Below, piece after piece: positions 1 through 7,863 of a stretch of DNA of 64,000 nucleotides. Numbering within the stretch: the first letter of the stretch is position 1; each line of letters opens with the position of its first letter. Below the pieces are notes generated by a model, which had not been told where the DNA came from, did no database searches, and was given only the letters and a program-made list of their open reading frames with translations. Origin of the DNA: Brevibacillus agri (GTDB taxonomy: Bacteria; Bacillota; Bacilli; Brevibacillales; Brevibacillaceae); the NCBI RefSeq assembly GCF_004117055.1, contig NZ_CP026363.1:2782001-2846000 (forward strand), in the 5' to 3' direction. The position numbers and the translations under genes are program-made.

Positions 1-241
1 TGTCAACGCAGGCGAGGGCTACGTGAAGCTGATTGCGGAAAAAGGCTCCAACCTCGTCCTTGGCGCGCAAATCGTAGGTCCGGAAGCTTCCAACATCATC
101 GCGGAAATCGGCCTGGCGATCGAAATGGGCGCTACGCTTGAGGATATCGAGCTGACCATCCACGCTCACCCGACACTCGGGGAAGTGACGATGGAAGCGG
201 CTGAGCTGGCGCTGGGTCGTCCGATCCACGTGATGAAATAA
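1..241 (+). CDS. lpdA: Dihydrolipoamide dehydrogenase (E3), C-terminal fragment
   Basis: This is the last 79 codons of a gene entering from the left edge. The C-terminal residues carry the E3 dimerisation-domain signature: a [15 protein letters not shown] segment followed by [17 protein letters not shown], in which the His and Glu are the conserved pair that act on the partner subunit's flavin disulfide site. The family oxidises dihydrolipoamide on E2 subunits of pyruvate or 2-oxo acid dehydrogenase complexes, using FAD and NAD. Which complex it serves cannot be told, because the upstream genes are outside the window. It is followed at once by a good terminator, so it is the last gene of its operon. 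Confidence 0.93.
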   Translation, partial: VNAGEGYVKLIAEKGSNLVLGAQIVGPEASNIIAEIGLAIEMGATLEDIELTIHAHPTLGEVTMEAAELALGRPIHVMK

Positions 242-254
242 CAGCGGCACCTGC

Positions 255-295
255 GAAAAAAGCCTTGTTCCTATACGGATACAAGGCTTTTTTCT
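255..295 (+). terminator. Intrinsic terminator after lpdA
   Basis: An 11-bp stem (AAAAGCCTTGT / ACAAGGCTTTT) with a short loop is followed by a T-rich run, 15 bases after the lpdA stop. Confidence 0.9.
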
Positions 296-372
296 TCCAC
301 ATCTTACCCTTTCCACCTGTTCTTATATAATGTAAAATAGTGGGAGACTGACGTGGGTGGAGGCTTGGCAGC

Positions 373-534
373 ATGGAAACTACGAGTAAGATGATTGATG
401 ACTTGCGCCAAAAGCTGGAACGTGCAGCCAAAGAAGCAGGCTACAATTTTCTTGACCCAGAAATCGTGAAAATAAGTCAGCAACTGGATAAATTGATCGT
501 TGCGCATATGTTGCATGAAAAACGCCCTTCTTAA
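373..534 (+). CDS. Spo0E-like aspartyl-phosphate phosphatase
   Basis: A 53-residue protein starting at an ATG preceded by GGTGGAGG. It has the family's two-helix hairpin size and the hallmark SQQLDKLIV segment (residues about 35-43), matching the SxxxD motif of Spo0E-type proteins. Family members dephosphorylate Spo0A~P and so delay sporulation. The gene stands alone, and its last codons lie inside its own terminator hairpin. Several Spo0E paralogues usually exist per Bacillales genome, so the specific target is inferred only. Confidence 0.85.
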   Translation: METTSKMIDDLRQKLERAAKEAGYNFLDPEIVKISQQLDKLIVAHMLHEKRPS

Positions 535-546
535 AGGGCGTTTTTA
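519..546. terminator. Terminator overlapping the Spo0E-like stop codon
   Basis: AACGCCCTT / AAGGGCGTT hairpin followed by five T on the + strand. The stop codon lies in the loop. The A-rich left flank lets it also serve the convergent gene at 557. Confidence 0.85.
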
Positions 547-556
547 GTGGAAAAGC

Positions 557-1279
557 TCAGGAGAAGGAGTACAGCAGGTGAGCGTTCGTTCCCTTTTTGC
601 TGAGACAAGGCTCCTGGGCATAATAATAGCTGGGATACAGGATTAACTGCTGCGCATGGTCGTCTGGGCCATGGCTCGGATATGTCAGGTGGCAAGTCTC
701 TTCATCCAGGGAGAAGGCGGGAGAGAGCGACTGCAGGTAGGAAAGCAGGGCAGGAACGCTTTGCACGGCATAGTAAATGCGCTCCGCCTCTTTCACAAAC
801 TGCGGCGCGATGCTCTCCCAGTTCTCTTCAAAAAACAGTTGCCAGTAAGACGAGACGAACAGGCTGAAACGGCCTTTTACATAATCAGAGTCTTCCTTTA
901 TGTCCAAATACACTTGCGGAATCTCGTGCTGCTGCATCCATTGGTCGAGCATCGGAGTCACACTGCGGACAAATTGCTCGGTCGGCAGCGACACGAAGTA
1001 TTCGTATTGATCGTCCACTCCCATCACGCCTTTTGTCTGGACGGGATCGAAGGAGTCGGGGAGACCATAGCGGAAGAGCGGGAGCAAATACTGCCATTCT
1101 TGCTTGAGGCGAGCGGATTCAAATTGCTCCAGCTTGTCCTCTGACCATGAAAAGAAGCGTTCAGGGGGAGTCGGCTGGGCGAGAGTGTGCAGGCTGGCTG
1201 CCAGCTCGTACAAAGGAGAGACGCTGTAGCTGATCGCGTTCGAAAGCGGGCCGTTGCCCGGAAGTGGAATGGTAATCAT
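557..1279 (-). CDS. DUF5937-like protein, apparently without the usual HTH
   Basis: A 240-residue protein whose start is fixed by GGAGG 11 bases upstream. The N-terminal half (SVSPLYELAASLH, then a long helical stretch) and the later pattern of a YWQ-FFEENW helix, a predicted beta-hairpin and a hydrophobic LILYPSYY strand resemble the sensor region of large ArsR-type regulators (DUF5937). In those proteins a winged helix of about 80 residues follows; here the protein stops right after that strand, and the adjacent DNA belongs to the Spo0E-like gene. It is either a shortened descendant or a free-standing sensor domain. The family assignment is by recollection of the pattern and is tentative. 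Confidence 0.55.
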   Translation of the reverse strand: MITIPLPGNGPLSNAISYSVSPLYELAASLHTLAQPTPPERFFSWSEDKLEQFESARLKQEWQYLLPLFRYGLPDSFDPVQTKGVMGVDDQYEYFVSLPTEQFVRSVTPMLDQWMQQHEIPQVYLDIKEDSDYVKGRFSLFVSSYWQLFFEENWESIAPQFVKEAERIYYAVQSVPALLSYLQSLSPAFSLDEETCHLTYPSHGPDDHAQQLILYPSYYYAQEPCLSKKGTNAHLLYSFS

Positions 1280-1356
1280 ATTGGGCTAAACCTCCATTAT
1301 GGATACTGCATCCATCATAGAGCATCCCTGTGGGACAATTCAATCATTTTGTTGTA

Positions 1357-1398
1357 AGAAAAAGGAAAACCCGAACGGACTGATTCCGCTCGGGCCTT
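1357..1398 (-). terminator. Terminator of sspP
   Basis: CCCGAACGGA / TCCGCTCGGG stem. On the minus strand it is followed by a TTTTCCTTTTTC run, placed directly after the sspP stop. Confidence 0.85.
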
Positions 1399-1410
1399 TT
1401 AGCCAACAGC

Positions 1411-1560
1411 TTACCCTTCCCGCGTTTTGATGGAGCGGGAATGATTTTTTTGCTTGACTTTTTTGGAGCCAGCCAGCGGTTCGCCGGTCTGCTCCTGTGG
1501 CTTTGCCGCATTGTTGTATGTTTGGTGCGGATTTTCGTCGAGAATATGATCCTTTTCCAT
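1411..1560 (-). CDS. sspP: Small acid-soluble spore protein P
   Basis: A 49-residue, strongly hydrophilic protein. The segment GEPLAGSKKVKQKNHSRS (residues about 27-43) matches the diagnostic core of SspP, known in B. subtilis as PEPLSGSKKVKNRNHTR. Family members are minor small acid-soluble proteins of the spore core made late in the forespore. The ATG is preceded by AAGGAG. It is too short to be called by length-filtered gene finders. A sporulation-specific promoter was looked for upstream but no confident match was seen. Confidence 0.88.
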   Translation of the reverse strand: MEKDHILDENPHQTYNNAAKPQEQTGEPLAGSKKVKQKNHSRSIKTREG

Positions 1561-1768
1561 CAAATCATCTCCTTCTTTTCGTAGTTTGTCGCAATCCGAT
1601 GGTGACGAACCATAGGAAATGCTGGTATTCTATAAGGAAGCGTGTCTGCGATTAGTAGGAATTGATATGTTGTCAAAAGAGCAGATAGGCCCGATACTGT
1701 TTATGTAGCGTCCGTTTGATTATGTAAACAAGAACCGCGCTTTTTTACGGATCTGAAAGGAGCAGCCA

Positions 1769-2626
1769 ATGCCACTGTTGATTGCGCCCGTGTTTAATTC
1801 GATGACGACACAGCCCATTCGGATCGAGCTGCCTAATGCGTATTACTTGATCTCGGGGGCTGAGCGGCCGTACGAGATAGCTTCGCGTTATTTGCGAAAC
1901 GAGATGGACGAGAACAAGCGCATTTTCGATTCGCGGGTCAACCGCAACAGCCTGTTTTTGGTTGCGGAGCACGCGGAGATGAAAGTGACGGATGACCGTC
2001 CATGGATCGAAGAGATCGAAAACAAGCTGAATTTGTCCGCCATAGATGGGACATGCTCGATTCCGTACGTCCTGACGATCAATGGCAACATGTGCGGGAT
2101 CACGTACTTGAAGCGCTCCCTCGACGGAAGCAAATTCGAGTTTGACGAGGCGACCCAAAACGTGTTCGAGCGACTGATAAATCATCAACTGCCGTCGCTT
2201 GCTTTTCGCCGTTATTCCCTGTCGCTGGAGAAAAAAAGCAACGAAGACCAACTGCTCGATTTGTGGATTGCTCTGGAGTCGCTGTTTGCTCCCGACGGAA
2301 AAAAGGGCGAAATCACCTATAAATTGCGGGTGCGAATGGCGTATTATTTTGGAGAGTCGTACGCGCAGCGGCAAAAAATTGCCCAGTTTGTAAAAAAATC
2401 GTACAATCATCGTTCAGAGATCGTGCACAGCGGAAAAATGTTCGGCAACAAGCTGACAGATGAAGTCAATACGCTGCGGTTGATGGCGAGAGCGACGATT
2501 CTGAATACGGCGATGCACGGCATCAGCCTGCAGGATATGCGCGTGAGATTGGACGAGTTGATATTGACAGGCGAAACCTATGCACAACGGTATGCGCCGT
2601 CTTATTTTGAAAGTATTATTTTGTAG
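1769..2626 (+). CDS. HEPN-domain protein of unknown role
   Basis: A 285-residue protein with start set by AAAGGAG 7 bases before the ATG. Residues about 155-270 are all-helical and carry LLDLWIALESLF, then EITYKLRVRMAYYFGE, then YNHRSEIVHSGK. The last contains R215-x4-H220, the Rx4-6H signature of HEPN nucleases, in the arrangement of ApeA-like HEPN domains. The N-terminal 150 residues form a separate alpha/beta region that I do not recognise. HEPN proteins commonly cleave RNA in toxin or antiphage systems, but others are scaffolds. No antitoxin-like partner lies beside it; the next gene is an ABC-F ATPase 32 bases downstream. Confidence 0.7.
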   Translation: MPLLIAPVFNSMTTQPIRIELPNAYYLISGAERPYEIASRYLRNEMDENKRIFDSRVNRNSLFLVAEHAEMKVTDDRPWIEEIENKLNLSAIDGTCSIPYVLTINGNMCGITYLKRSLDGSKFEFDEATQNVFERLINHQLPSLAFRRYSLSLEKKSNEDQLLDLWIALESLFAPDGKKGEITYKLRVRMAYYFGESYAQRQKIAQFVKKSYNHRSEIVHSGKMFGNKLTDEVNTLRLMARATILNTAMHGISLQDMRVRLDELILTGETYAQRYAPSYFESIIL

Positions 2627-2658
2627 ACCTCACAGAGGAAACAGGAGGAAGCGTTTGC

Positions 2659-4230
2659 ATGAGTGTTTTGATTGTGGAAGATTTGTCCCATGGCTTTGGG
2701 GATCGCATTTTGTTTCGGGACGTGTCCTTTCGCCTGCAACCGAACGACCGCGTAGGTCTTGTGGGGGCTAACGGAACAGGCAAATCTACGATGATGAGCA
2801 TTTTGACCGGACAAAACATCCCGGACAAAGGCCGCATCGAATGGATGCCGAAAATCCAGTACGGCTACCTCGACCAGCACACGAAGCTGCAAGCAGGGAA
2901 GACGATTCGCGACGTACTCAAGGATGCGTTCTTGCCGCTGTTGGAGCAGGAGCAGGAGCTGATGGCGATCGGCGAAAAAATGGCCGAGGCGTCGCCGGAG
3001 GAACTGGAAGAACTGCTGGAGCGCATGGGAGAAATTCAGGATAAGCTGGAGACGAGCGGGTTTTACCTGATCGACGCCAAGGTGGAGGAGATCGCCAACG
3101 CGCTTGGACTAAGCGCGATTGGGCTGGAGCGCGACGTCGCGTCCTTGTCCGGCGGTCAGCGCACAAAAGTGCTTTTGGCGAAGTTGCTGCTGGAGCAGCC
3201 GACCGTCCTTTTGCTAGATGAGCCGACGAACTACCTGGATGAAGAGCATATCGGCTGGCTGAAAAACTACTTGCGGGAATATCCGTACGCCTTCATCCTG
3301 ATTTCCCACGACACGGCGTTCATGAACGAAGTCGTCAACGTCATTTACCATCTGGAGTTCACGAAGCTGAACCGTTACACGGGGAACTACGAATCGTTCC
3401 TGGCGCAGTCCGAGATGAAGCGCAGCCAGCATTTTGACGCGTTTGAAAAGCAGCAGGAAGAAATTGCGCGCATGGAAGATTTTATCGCCCGCAACAAAGC
3501 GCGTGCGTCCACGACAGGCCGCGCGAAAAGCCGCCAGAAGCAGCTTGACAAAATGGAGCGGATCGACAAGCCGGAGACAGCGGCGAAGCCTTCCTTCATT
3601 TTCAAGGAAGCACGCGCGAGCAGCCGCTTTGTCATCGAAGCGGAAGACCTGGAGATCGGGTATTCGCATCCGCTGCTGCCAAAGCTGAGCGTGAAGCTGG
3701 AGCGCGGCGAAAAGGTAGCGATTGTCGGGATGAACGGCGTGGGGAAATCCACTCTGTTGAAAACGTTGCTCGGCATCATTCCGCCGCTCGGAGGCAAGCT
3801 GGAGCAAGGCGATTTCCTGCACCCGGCCTACTTTGAGCAGGAAGTCAAGCCGAAGCCGATCACCGCACTGGACGACGTCTGGAACGAGTTCCCGTCGATG
3901 AACAACCACGAGGTGCGCGGAGCGTTGGCGCGCTGCGGCCTGAAAAACGAGCATATCAACCGCAACATGAACGCCCTGTCCGGGGGCGAGCAGGCAAAGG
4001 TGCGCCTCTGTAAGCTTTTGCAGCGCGAGAGCAACTGGCTTGTCTTTGACGAGCCGACGAACCACCTGGATGTAGTCGCGAAGGAAGAATTGAAGCGGGC
4101 CTTGAAAGAATTCAAAGGCACTGTCCTGCTCGTCTGCCACGAACCTGAGTTTTACGAGGATTGGGTCACGCAGACGTGGGATGTAGAAAAATGGAGTCTA
4201 GAGCAAGCGAAAACTCCGATTAAACTGTAA
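2659..4230 (+). CDS. ABC-F family ATPase
   Basis: A 523-residue protein with two nucleotide-binding domains and no membrane segments. The first domain has Walker A GANGTGKS (36-43), LSGGQ (163-167) and LLLDEPT (184-190). The second has GMNGVGKS near residue 360, LSGGEQ near 444 and a VFDEPTNHLD motif. A charged helical linker rich in Lys and Arg joins them (about 245-320). This is the ABC-F layout of ribosome-associated factors that rescue or protect translating ribosomes. The sequence seems closest to the YkpA/YbiT type rather than to a resistance ABC-F, but subgroup placement needs a tree. Start follows ACAGGAGGAAGCG. Confidence 0.88.
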   Translation: MSVLIVEDLSHGFGDRILFRDVSFRLQPNDRVGLVGANGTGKSTMMSILTGQNIPDKGRIEWMPKIQYGYLDQHTKLQAGKTIRDVLKDAFLPLLEQEQELMAIGEKMAEASPEELEELLERMGEIQDKLETSGFYLIDAKVEEIANALGLSAIGLERDVASLSGGQRTKVLLAKLLLEQPTVLLLDEPTNYLDEEHIGWLKNYLREYPYAFILISHDTAFMNEVVNVIYHLEFTKLNRYTGNYESFLAQSEMKRSQHFDAFEKQQEEIARMEDFIARNKARASTTGRAKSRQKQLDKMERIDKPETAAKPSFIFKEARASSRFVIEAEDLEIGYSHPLLPKLSVKLERGEKVAIVGMNGVGKSTLLKTLLGIIPPLGGKLEQGDFLHPAYFEQEVKPKPITALDDVWNEFPSMNNHEVRGALARCGLKNEHINRNMNALSGGEQAKVRLCKLLQRESNWLVFDEPTNHLDVVAKEELKRALKEFKGTVLLVCHEPEFYEDWVTQTWDVEKWSLEQAKTPIKL

Positions 4231-4231
4231 A

Positions 4232-4272
4232 AACAAACAGGCAGCCACATTCGTGTGGACTGCCTGTTTCAT
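4232..4272. terminator. Bidirectional terminator between convergent genes
   Basis: AAACAGGCAG / CTGCCTGTTT stem with an inner CCACATTCGTGTGG hairpin. It separates the ABC-F gene from the DUF6886 gene that converges on it. Confidence 0.85.
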
Positions 4273-4298
4273 TTGGCAAAAAACTACGTGGAAAGCGA

Positions 4299-4811
4299 TC
4301 AGGTAACGGCGTTTCGCATGCGAATCATAGAAAATTGCAGGCTGCTGTCGAGCAGCGCTGCTTTTAGCGGCATCAGGGACGGGGTGATCCGCAGTTCAAT
4401 GTTCGCCTGCGCGAGCCGGGCGAGCAAGTTGCCCATCGCGGTGACCTCCACAGGCTGAACGGACTTGCTGGAGACGAAGTAGCCCGCCCCTTCGTCGAGA
4501 CAGGAAAACAGATCGGCAGCAAACGTGTACTGGTAAAGCACGGTCGTGGCAAGCGTACTGTACCAGCGGCTTTCTATCGCAATGACCATCCTGGCACTGC
4601 CAAGGCCGAGAAAGCGCTCCTTGTCTGCCGCAGTCGAATCCGCTTTGGCATAAAAAGCAATGCGCGGCCAGTCGCGCGGGAAGTAGTACATCGGCGCGCG
4701 TTCCGCGTCGATTGCCCAGACCGAAGGAGGCAGGCTGGGATGGCTGGGATGCGCGCGCGGGTGAAACGTCGCAATCGAAGGGTCTTCACTGTAATGAAAG
4801 ACGTAGTCCAT
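4299..4811 (-). CDS. DUF6886 family protein
   Basis: A 170-residue protein. The ATG at 4811 is chosen because AAAGGAG sits 6 bases upstream; the frame is open further upstream but without a ribosome site. It begins YVFHYSEDPSIATFHPR and continues WAIDAERAPMYYFPRD, the conserved N-terminal pattern of DUF6886, a family of unknown function frequent in Bacillales. No signal peptide or membrane segment is seen. The start lies about 30 bases from the stop of the phosphodiester-glycosidase gene on the same strand, so the two are probably co-transcribed. Confidence 0.7.
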   Translation of the reverse strand: MDYVFHYSEDPSIATFHPRAHPSHPSLPPSVWAIDAERAPMYYFPRDWPRIAFYAKADSTAADKERFLGLGSARMVIAIESRWYSTLATTVLYQYTFAADLFSCLDEGAGYFVSSKSVQPVEVTAMGNLLARLAQANIELRITPSLMPLKAALLDSSLQFSMIRMRNAVT

Positions 4812-4843
4812 GGCAGCTCCTTTCGTGGACCGTCTGACGAGGG

Positions 4844-5908
4844 CTAAATCACCGCCCAGGCGTTCGGGAGGTAGCGGCCGCGGTAATACGGGCAAGATGT
4901 TTTCGTAATCGCCTCGCCGTTGTACAGCATCATCGAGCTGGAGCCGCCGTCCATCGCCATGGCGGTTACGATGCCGCGCTCTTCCAGCAATTCTGCCAGG
5001 TCGTTCATGCTCGCGCCGATTGAGTGGCCAGGCTGGCGGCCATCGATGACGACGAAGACGATCGTGCCGTCCGCTTTTTGCCCAATCGCTGTTCGCGGCT
5101 GGATGCCCCAGCTTTTCGCAGGCTTGTCCTTGAACAAGTTTTTCCCGTTCACAATCAGTTGCGGGCGGAAGCTCATCGCATCGCGAACGCCCATTTTCAC
5201 CAATTGCTCGGCCGTATAGCTGCCGGTAATCAGTTTGCCGTCGTAGGTGATGCCCAAGGCAGTTTCTCCGCTTTTCGGATTGTAGCCCTGGAGAATTTTC
5301 CCGTCGTGGATCACCACGCCGTATGCTTTGGCGCCTTTTCCGTAGCCATCCGGGTCGGCGAAGCCGCTCGCGTTGACGATGCCGATGGCGTTTGTCTTTT
5401 TGACGAACTCGTCGAGCAGATCGCCGCGGTCCTTGCGGTTGGTGACGACTAATTGTACCCGTTTCGGGTCGCTGATGTACATGATTTTTCCTTTGAAGTA
5501 GTAATTGCCTTTGGAAACGTCGATGTCTTCCACCTCGATCAATTGTTTCGGCTTTTCCGGTGGCGTTTCGACCACGGGCTGCTCCTGCGGCGATTCTTCC
5601 GGCTTGGCTGTTTCATCCGGCTCGGAGTTGATGACTTCCGGGTTGCGGATTTGTTGCTTCAAGGCGTTGAGCTTTTCTTCCGGCAAAAACGTGTACGGTG
5701 CCCAGTAGTCGTGCTGCGTCGTCAGGAGCGTCCCTGCCGCCCACTCGCGCAGCTCCTCGCCGCTTCTGGTGCCAAACAAAAAGATGATCCCGATGAGTGC
5801 AAGCGTAGTGCAAGTCAAGGCCGACGCCAGTATCAGGCGCTTTACCCAGCGCCAAGGTCTTTTTCGTGTTGCGAGCTTGCGCGATCGCGCGCGTGACAAG
5901 GTTTGCAT
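4844..5908 (-). CDS. Membrane-anchored phosphodiester glycosidase domain protein
   Basis: A 354-residue protein. The ATG at 5908 follows GGAGG and is preferred to an upstream TTG. A basic N-terminus is followed by one membrane segment (about residues 25-45), a Pro/Glu-rich spacer (about 95-130) and a C-terminal NAGPA-type domain. Recognisable parts are IGIVNASGFADPDGYGKG, the SFRPQLIVNGK strand, QPRTAIGQKADGT and AMAMDGGSSSMMLYNG. Family members remove N-acetylglucosamine from phosphodiester linkages or act on cell-envelope polysaccharides. The exported location and DGGSSSMM box support an envelope role; the substrate is unknown. Confidence 0.83.
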   Translation of the reverse strand: MQTLSRARSRKLATRKRPWRWVKRLILASALTCTTLALIGIIFLFGTRSGEELREWAAGTLLTTQHDYWAPYTFLPEEKLNALKQQIRNPEVINSEPDETAKPEESPQEQPVVETPPEKPKQLIEVEDIDVSKGNYYFKGKIMYISDPKRVQLVVTNRKDRGDLLDEFVKKTNAIGIVNASGFADPDGYGKGAKAYGVVIHDGKILQGYNPKSGETALGITYDGKLITGSYTAEQLVKMGVRDAMSFRPQLIVNGKNLFKDKPAKSWGIQPRTAIGQKADGTIVFVVIDGRQPGHSIGASMNDLAELLEERGIVTAMAMDGGSSSMMLYNGEAITKTSCPYYRGRYLPNAWAVI

Positions 5909-6029
5909 GAGTCCTCCACATCCATCTGACAATATGATTGGTTATTCCTTATAAAAGGACGAATGAATGGGTAAAAAGTTTCAGCAAAATAATAAAGGAT
6001 CACCAGGGGGAAAATAGAAGCGGGAGGTG

Positions 6030-6182
6030 ATGGCTGTGCGCGGCTATGATGAAGCTTTTCAACAGGAAGTAGAGGAGTATCGGAACAATCCCGACAAGGG
6101 CACACGCAACCAGACTACGAGTCGGGACCGTCACGACCTGGCCGAAAAGCAGGAAACCCGTAAGGACTCGAACAACGGGTAA
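6030..6182 (+). CDS. Short hydrophilic protein of unknown function
   Basis: A 50-residue, highly charged protein with a central NNPDKGTRNQTTSRDRHD stretch. GGGAGG is only two bases from the ATG at 6030, so the in-frame GTG at 6036, spaced eight bases from it, may be the real start. Composition resembles small spore-core or desiccation proteins of Bacillales, but no named family was recognised. A terminator follows immediately, so it is transcribed as a single gene. Confidence 0.6.
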   Translation: MAVRGYDEAFQQEVEEYRNNPDKGTRNQTTSRDRHDLAEKQETRKDSNNG

Positions 6183-6188
6183 AGCACG

Positions 6189-6226
6189 GCAGGCGAAGTC
6201 CGAAACACGGATTTCGCCTGTTTTTC
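6189..6226 (+). terminator. Terminator after the 50-residue protein
   Basis: CAGGCGAA / TTCGCCTG stem followed by TTTTT, seven bases after the stop. Confidence 0.85.
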
Positions 6227-6342
6227 CACATCCGGGACTTGCAGCCTGGGCAAGCGGTCATTCGTGAGCCGGGCCCTCTGTTATACACGGGCAAAGTGTG
6301 GTAAGCTTACCCAATGTACGAATATACGCCAGGAGGGTTCTT

Positions 6343-7614
6343 GTGAGCACCACGTTTGCTGATTTACAAATTAGCGCGCCGCTTGTTGCGATTTTGCGCG
6401 AACGAAAAATGGAGACGCCGACCCCCGTGCAAGCAGAAGCGATCCCGTTGATCGCAGCCGGGCGGGACGCCTTGATCGAATCTCCGACAGGGACAGGCAA
6501 AACATTTGCCTATTTATTGCCGCTGCTGACAAAAATGGATCTGGATAAAAAGGACGTGCAGGCGCTTGTGCTGGCGCCGACGCATGAGCTGGTCGTTCAA
6601 ATTGCGAAAGAAGCCGAAAAGCTGTTGCCAGGAGCCGATCATGCGGTCGTTCCGATCATCGGCGGTGTCGATGTCAAGCGCCAGGTAGAGCGTTTGAAGA
6701 AAAAGCCGGTGCTGGTTGTCGCCACGCCAGGCCGTCTGCTGGAGCTGATCGAGCAGCGAAAGCTGAAGGTGCACGAAGTCAAAACGGTAGTCGTGGACGA
6801 AGCGGACCGAATGCTCGATGCGGGCTTCGGCAAGCCGGTCCAGGAAGTGATGAAAAAAACATTGCGCGACACTCAGCGTCTGCTGTTTTCCGCGACGATT
6901 TCCGAGCAAATTGTCGAGGCGGCCAAAGCTTTTACAAAAGACGCTGTGCTTGTGCGGGCGCAAGCACCAGAAGGCGCAGCCGGAGTCGCCCATCTGTACC
7001 TCGTCTCCGATCCGCGCAAAAAAGTGGACACGCTCAGACGCTTGCTGCGGCTCGTCAATGTTCGCTCCTCGATCGTGTTTGTCAACCAGATCGAAAAAGT
7101 GGACGAGATTGTTTCCAAACTGAACTACCATCATCTGGCCTGCCGACTGTTGCATCGCGATGCGTCCAAGGAAGAGCGGGCGCGGACGCTCAAGCAGTTC
7201 CGGGACGGCGTGTTCCCGGTATTGATTACGACAGACGTGTCCGCACGCGGCATTGACATACCGGAAGTGGAATGCATCGTGCATTACGACCCGGCACCAG
7301 ACGCAGATACGTACATTCACCGCAGCGGACGCACGGGACGGATGGGACGCGCCGGTCTCGTCTTTTCGATCATCAGTCCGCAGGAGCGGTTTATCATCCA
7401 GAAGTTCGCCAAACAGACAGAGCTTGCCATCGCAGAAAAAGTGATGTCGCACGGCGCCCTGGAAGATCCGCGACCGGAGCGAAAGCCAGCAGGCAAGCCA
7501 ACGGCAAAAGGCAGACCGCAAAACCGCCAGCCGGAAGCGGGCAAGCCGGTTGCCGCGAAAAGCGGCTCCTCCTCAAAACGCGTACATAAGAAGGGCGGCT
7601 TTGGAACAAAGTAG
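6343..7614 (+). CDS. DEAD-box ATP-dependent RNA helicase
   Basis: A 423-residue protein. The GTG at 6343 is chosen because AGGAGGG precedes it; a longer frame exists upstream. It has the Q motif (TFADLQI...PTPVQ, about 4-30), motif I SPTGTGKT (47-54), motif Ia APTHEL, motif II DEAD (152-155), motif III SAT (183-185), and a C-terminal half with HRSGRTGRMGR. The tail from about 380 is basic and low in complexity (Lys, Gly, Arg), as in RNA-binding tails of cold-shock and ribosome-assembly helicases. The ESPTGTGKT form of motif I recalls YfmL, but orthology is not established. It probably shares a transcript with the small gene at 7651. Confidence 0.93.
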   Translation: MSTTFADLQISAPLVAILRERKMETPTPVQAEAIPLIAAGRDALIESPTGTGKTFAYLLPLLTKMDLDKKDVQALVLAPTHELVVQIAKEAEKLLPGADHAVVPIIGGVDVKRQVERLKKKPVLVVATPGRLLELIEQRKLKVHEVKTVVVDEADRMLDAGFGKPVQEVMKKTLRDTQRLLFSATISEQIVEAAKAFTKDAVLVRAQAPEGAAGVAHLYLVSDPRKKVDTLRRLLRLVNVRSSIVFVNQIEKVDEIVSKLNYHHLACRLLHRDASKEERARTLKQFRDGVFPVLITTDVSARGIDIPEVECIVHYDPAPDADTYIHRSGRTGRMGRAGLVFSIISPQERFIIQKFAKQTELAIAEKVMSHGALEDPRPERKPAGKPTAKGRPQNRQPEAGKPVAAKSGSSSKRVHKKGGFGTK

Positions 7615-7650
7615 GACAAGAGGTACACATCTTGTCTGCAGGAGGTTTCC

Positions 7651-7806
7651 ATGCGCAAAGATCGCTTGTATGAAGAGGATTTGCTGGTGAACGGCACGAT
7701 CGGCGGAGAGGTTTTGTCGAAGCAGGAGCGGCAGGTGCTTCGCCGCGAAGCAGGAGAATTGAAGGAAAAGATGGAAGCGGCCAAGCAGGAGCCGATTTCC
7801 GAGTAA
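7651..7806 (+). CDS. Short charged protein of unknown function
   Basis: A 51-residue protein rich in Glu, Lys and Arg, predicted as one or two helices (EVLSKQERQVLRREAGELK). The start follows GCAGGAGGTTTCC. It lies 36 bases after the helicase stop with no terminator between, so it is likely co-transcribed with it. No family was recognised. Confidence 0.65.
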   Translation: MRKDRLYEEDLLVNGTIGGEVLSKQERQVLRREAGELKEKMEAAKQEPISE

Positions 7807-7816
7807 CCAAAAACAA

Positions 7817-7863
7817 AGGAAAGAGCAGAGCAGCCGACGCAAGCGGTGCCCTGCTCTTTTTGC
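7817..7863. terminator. Terminator between helicase unit and lysP
   Basis: AAGAGCAG / CTGCTCTT stem with T-runs on both strands, between converging genes. Confidence 0.85.
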
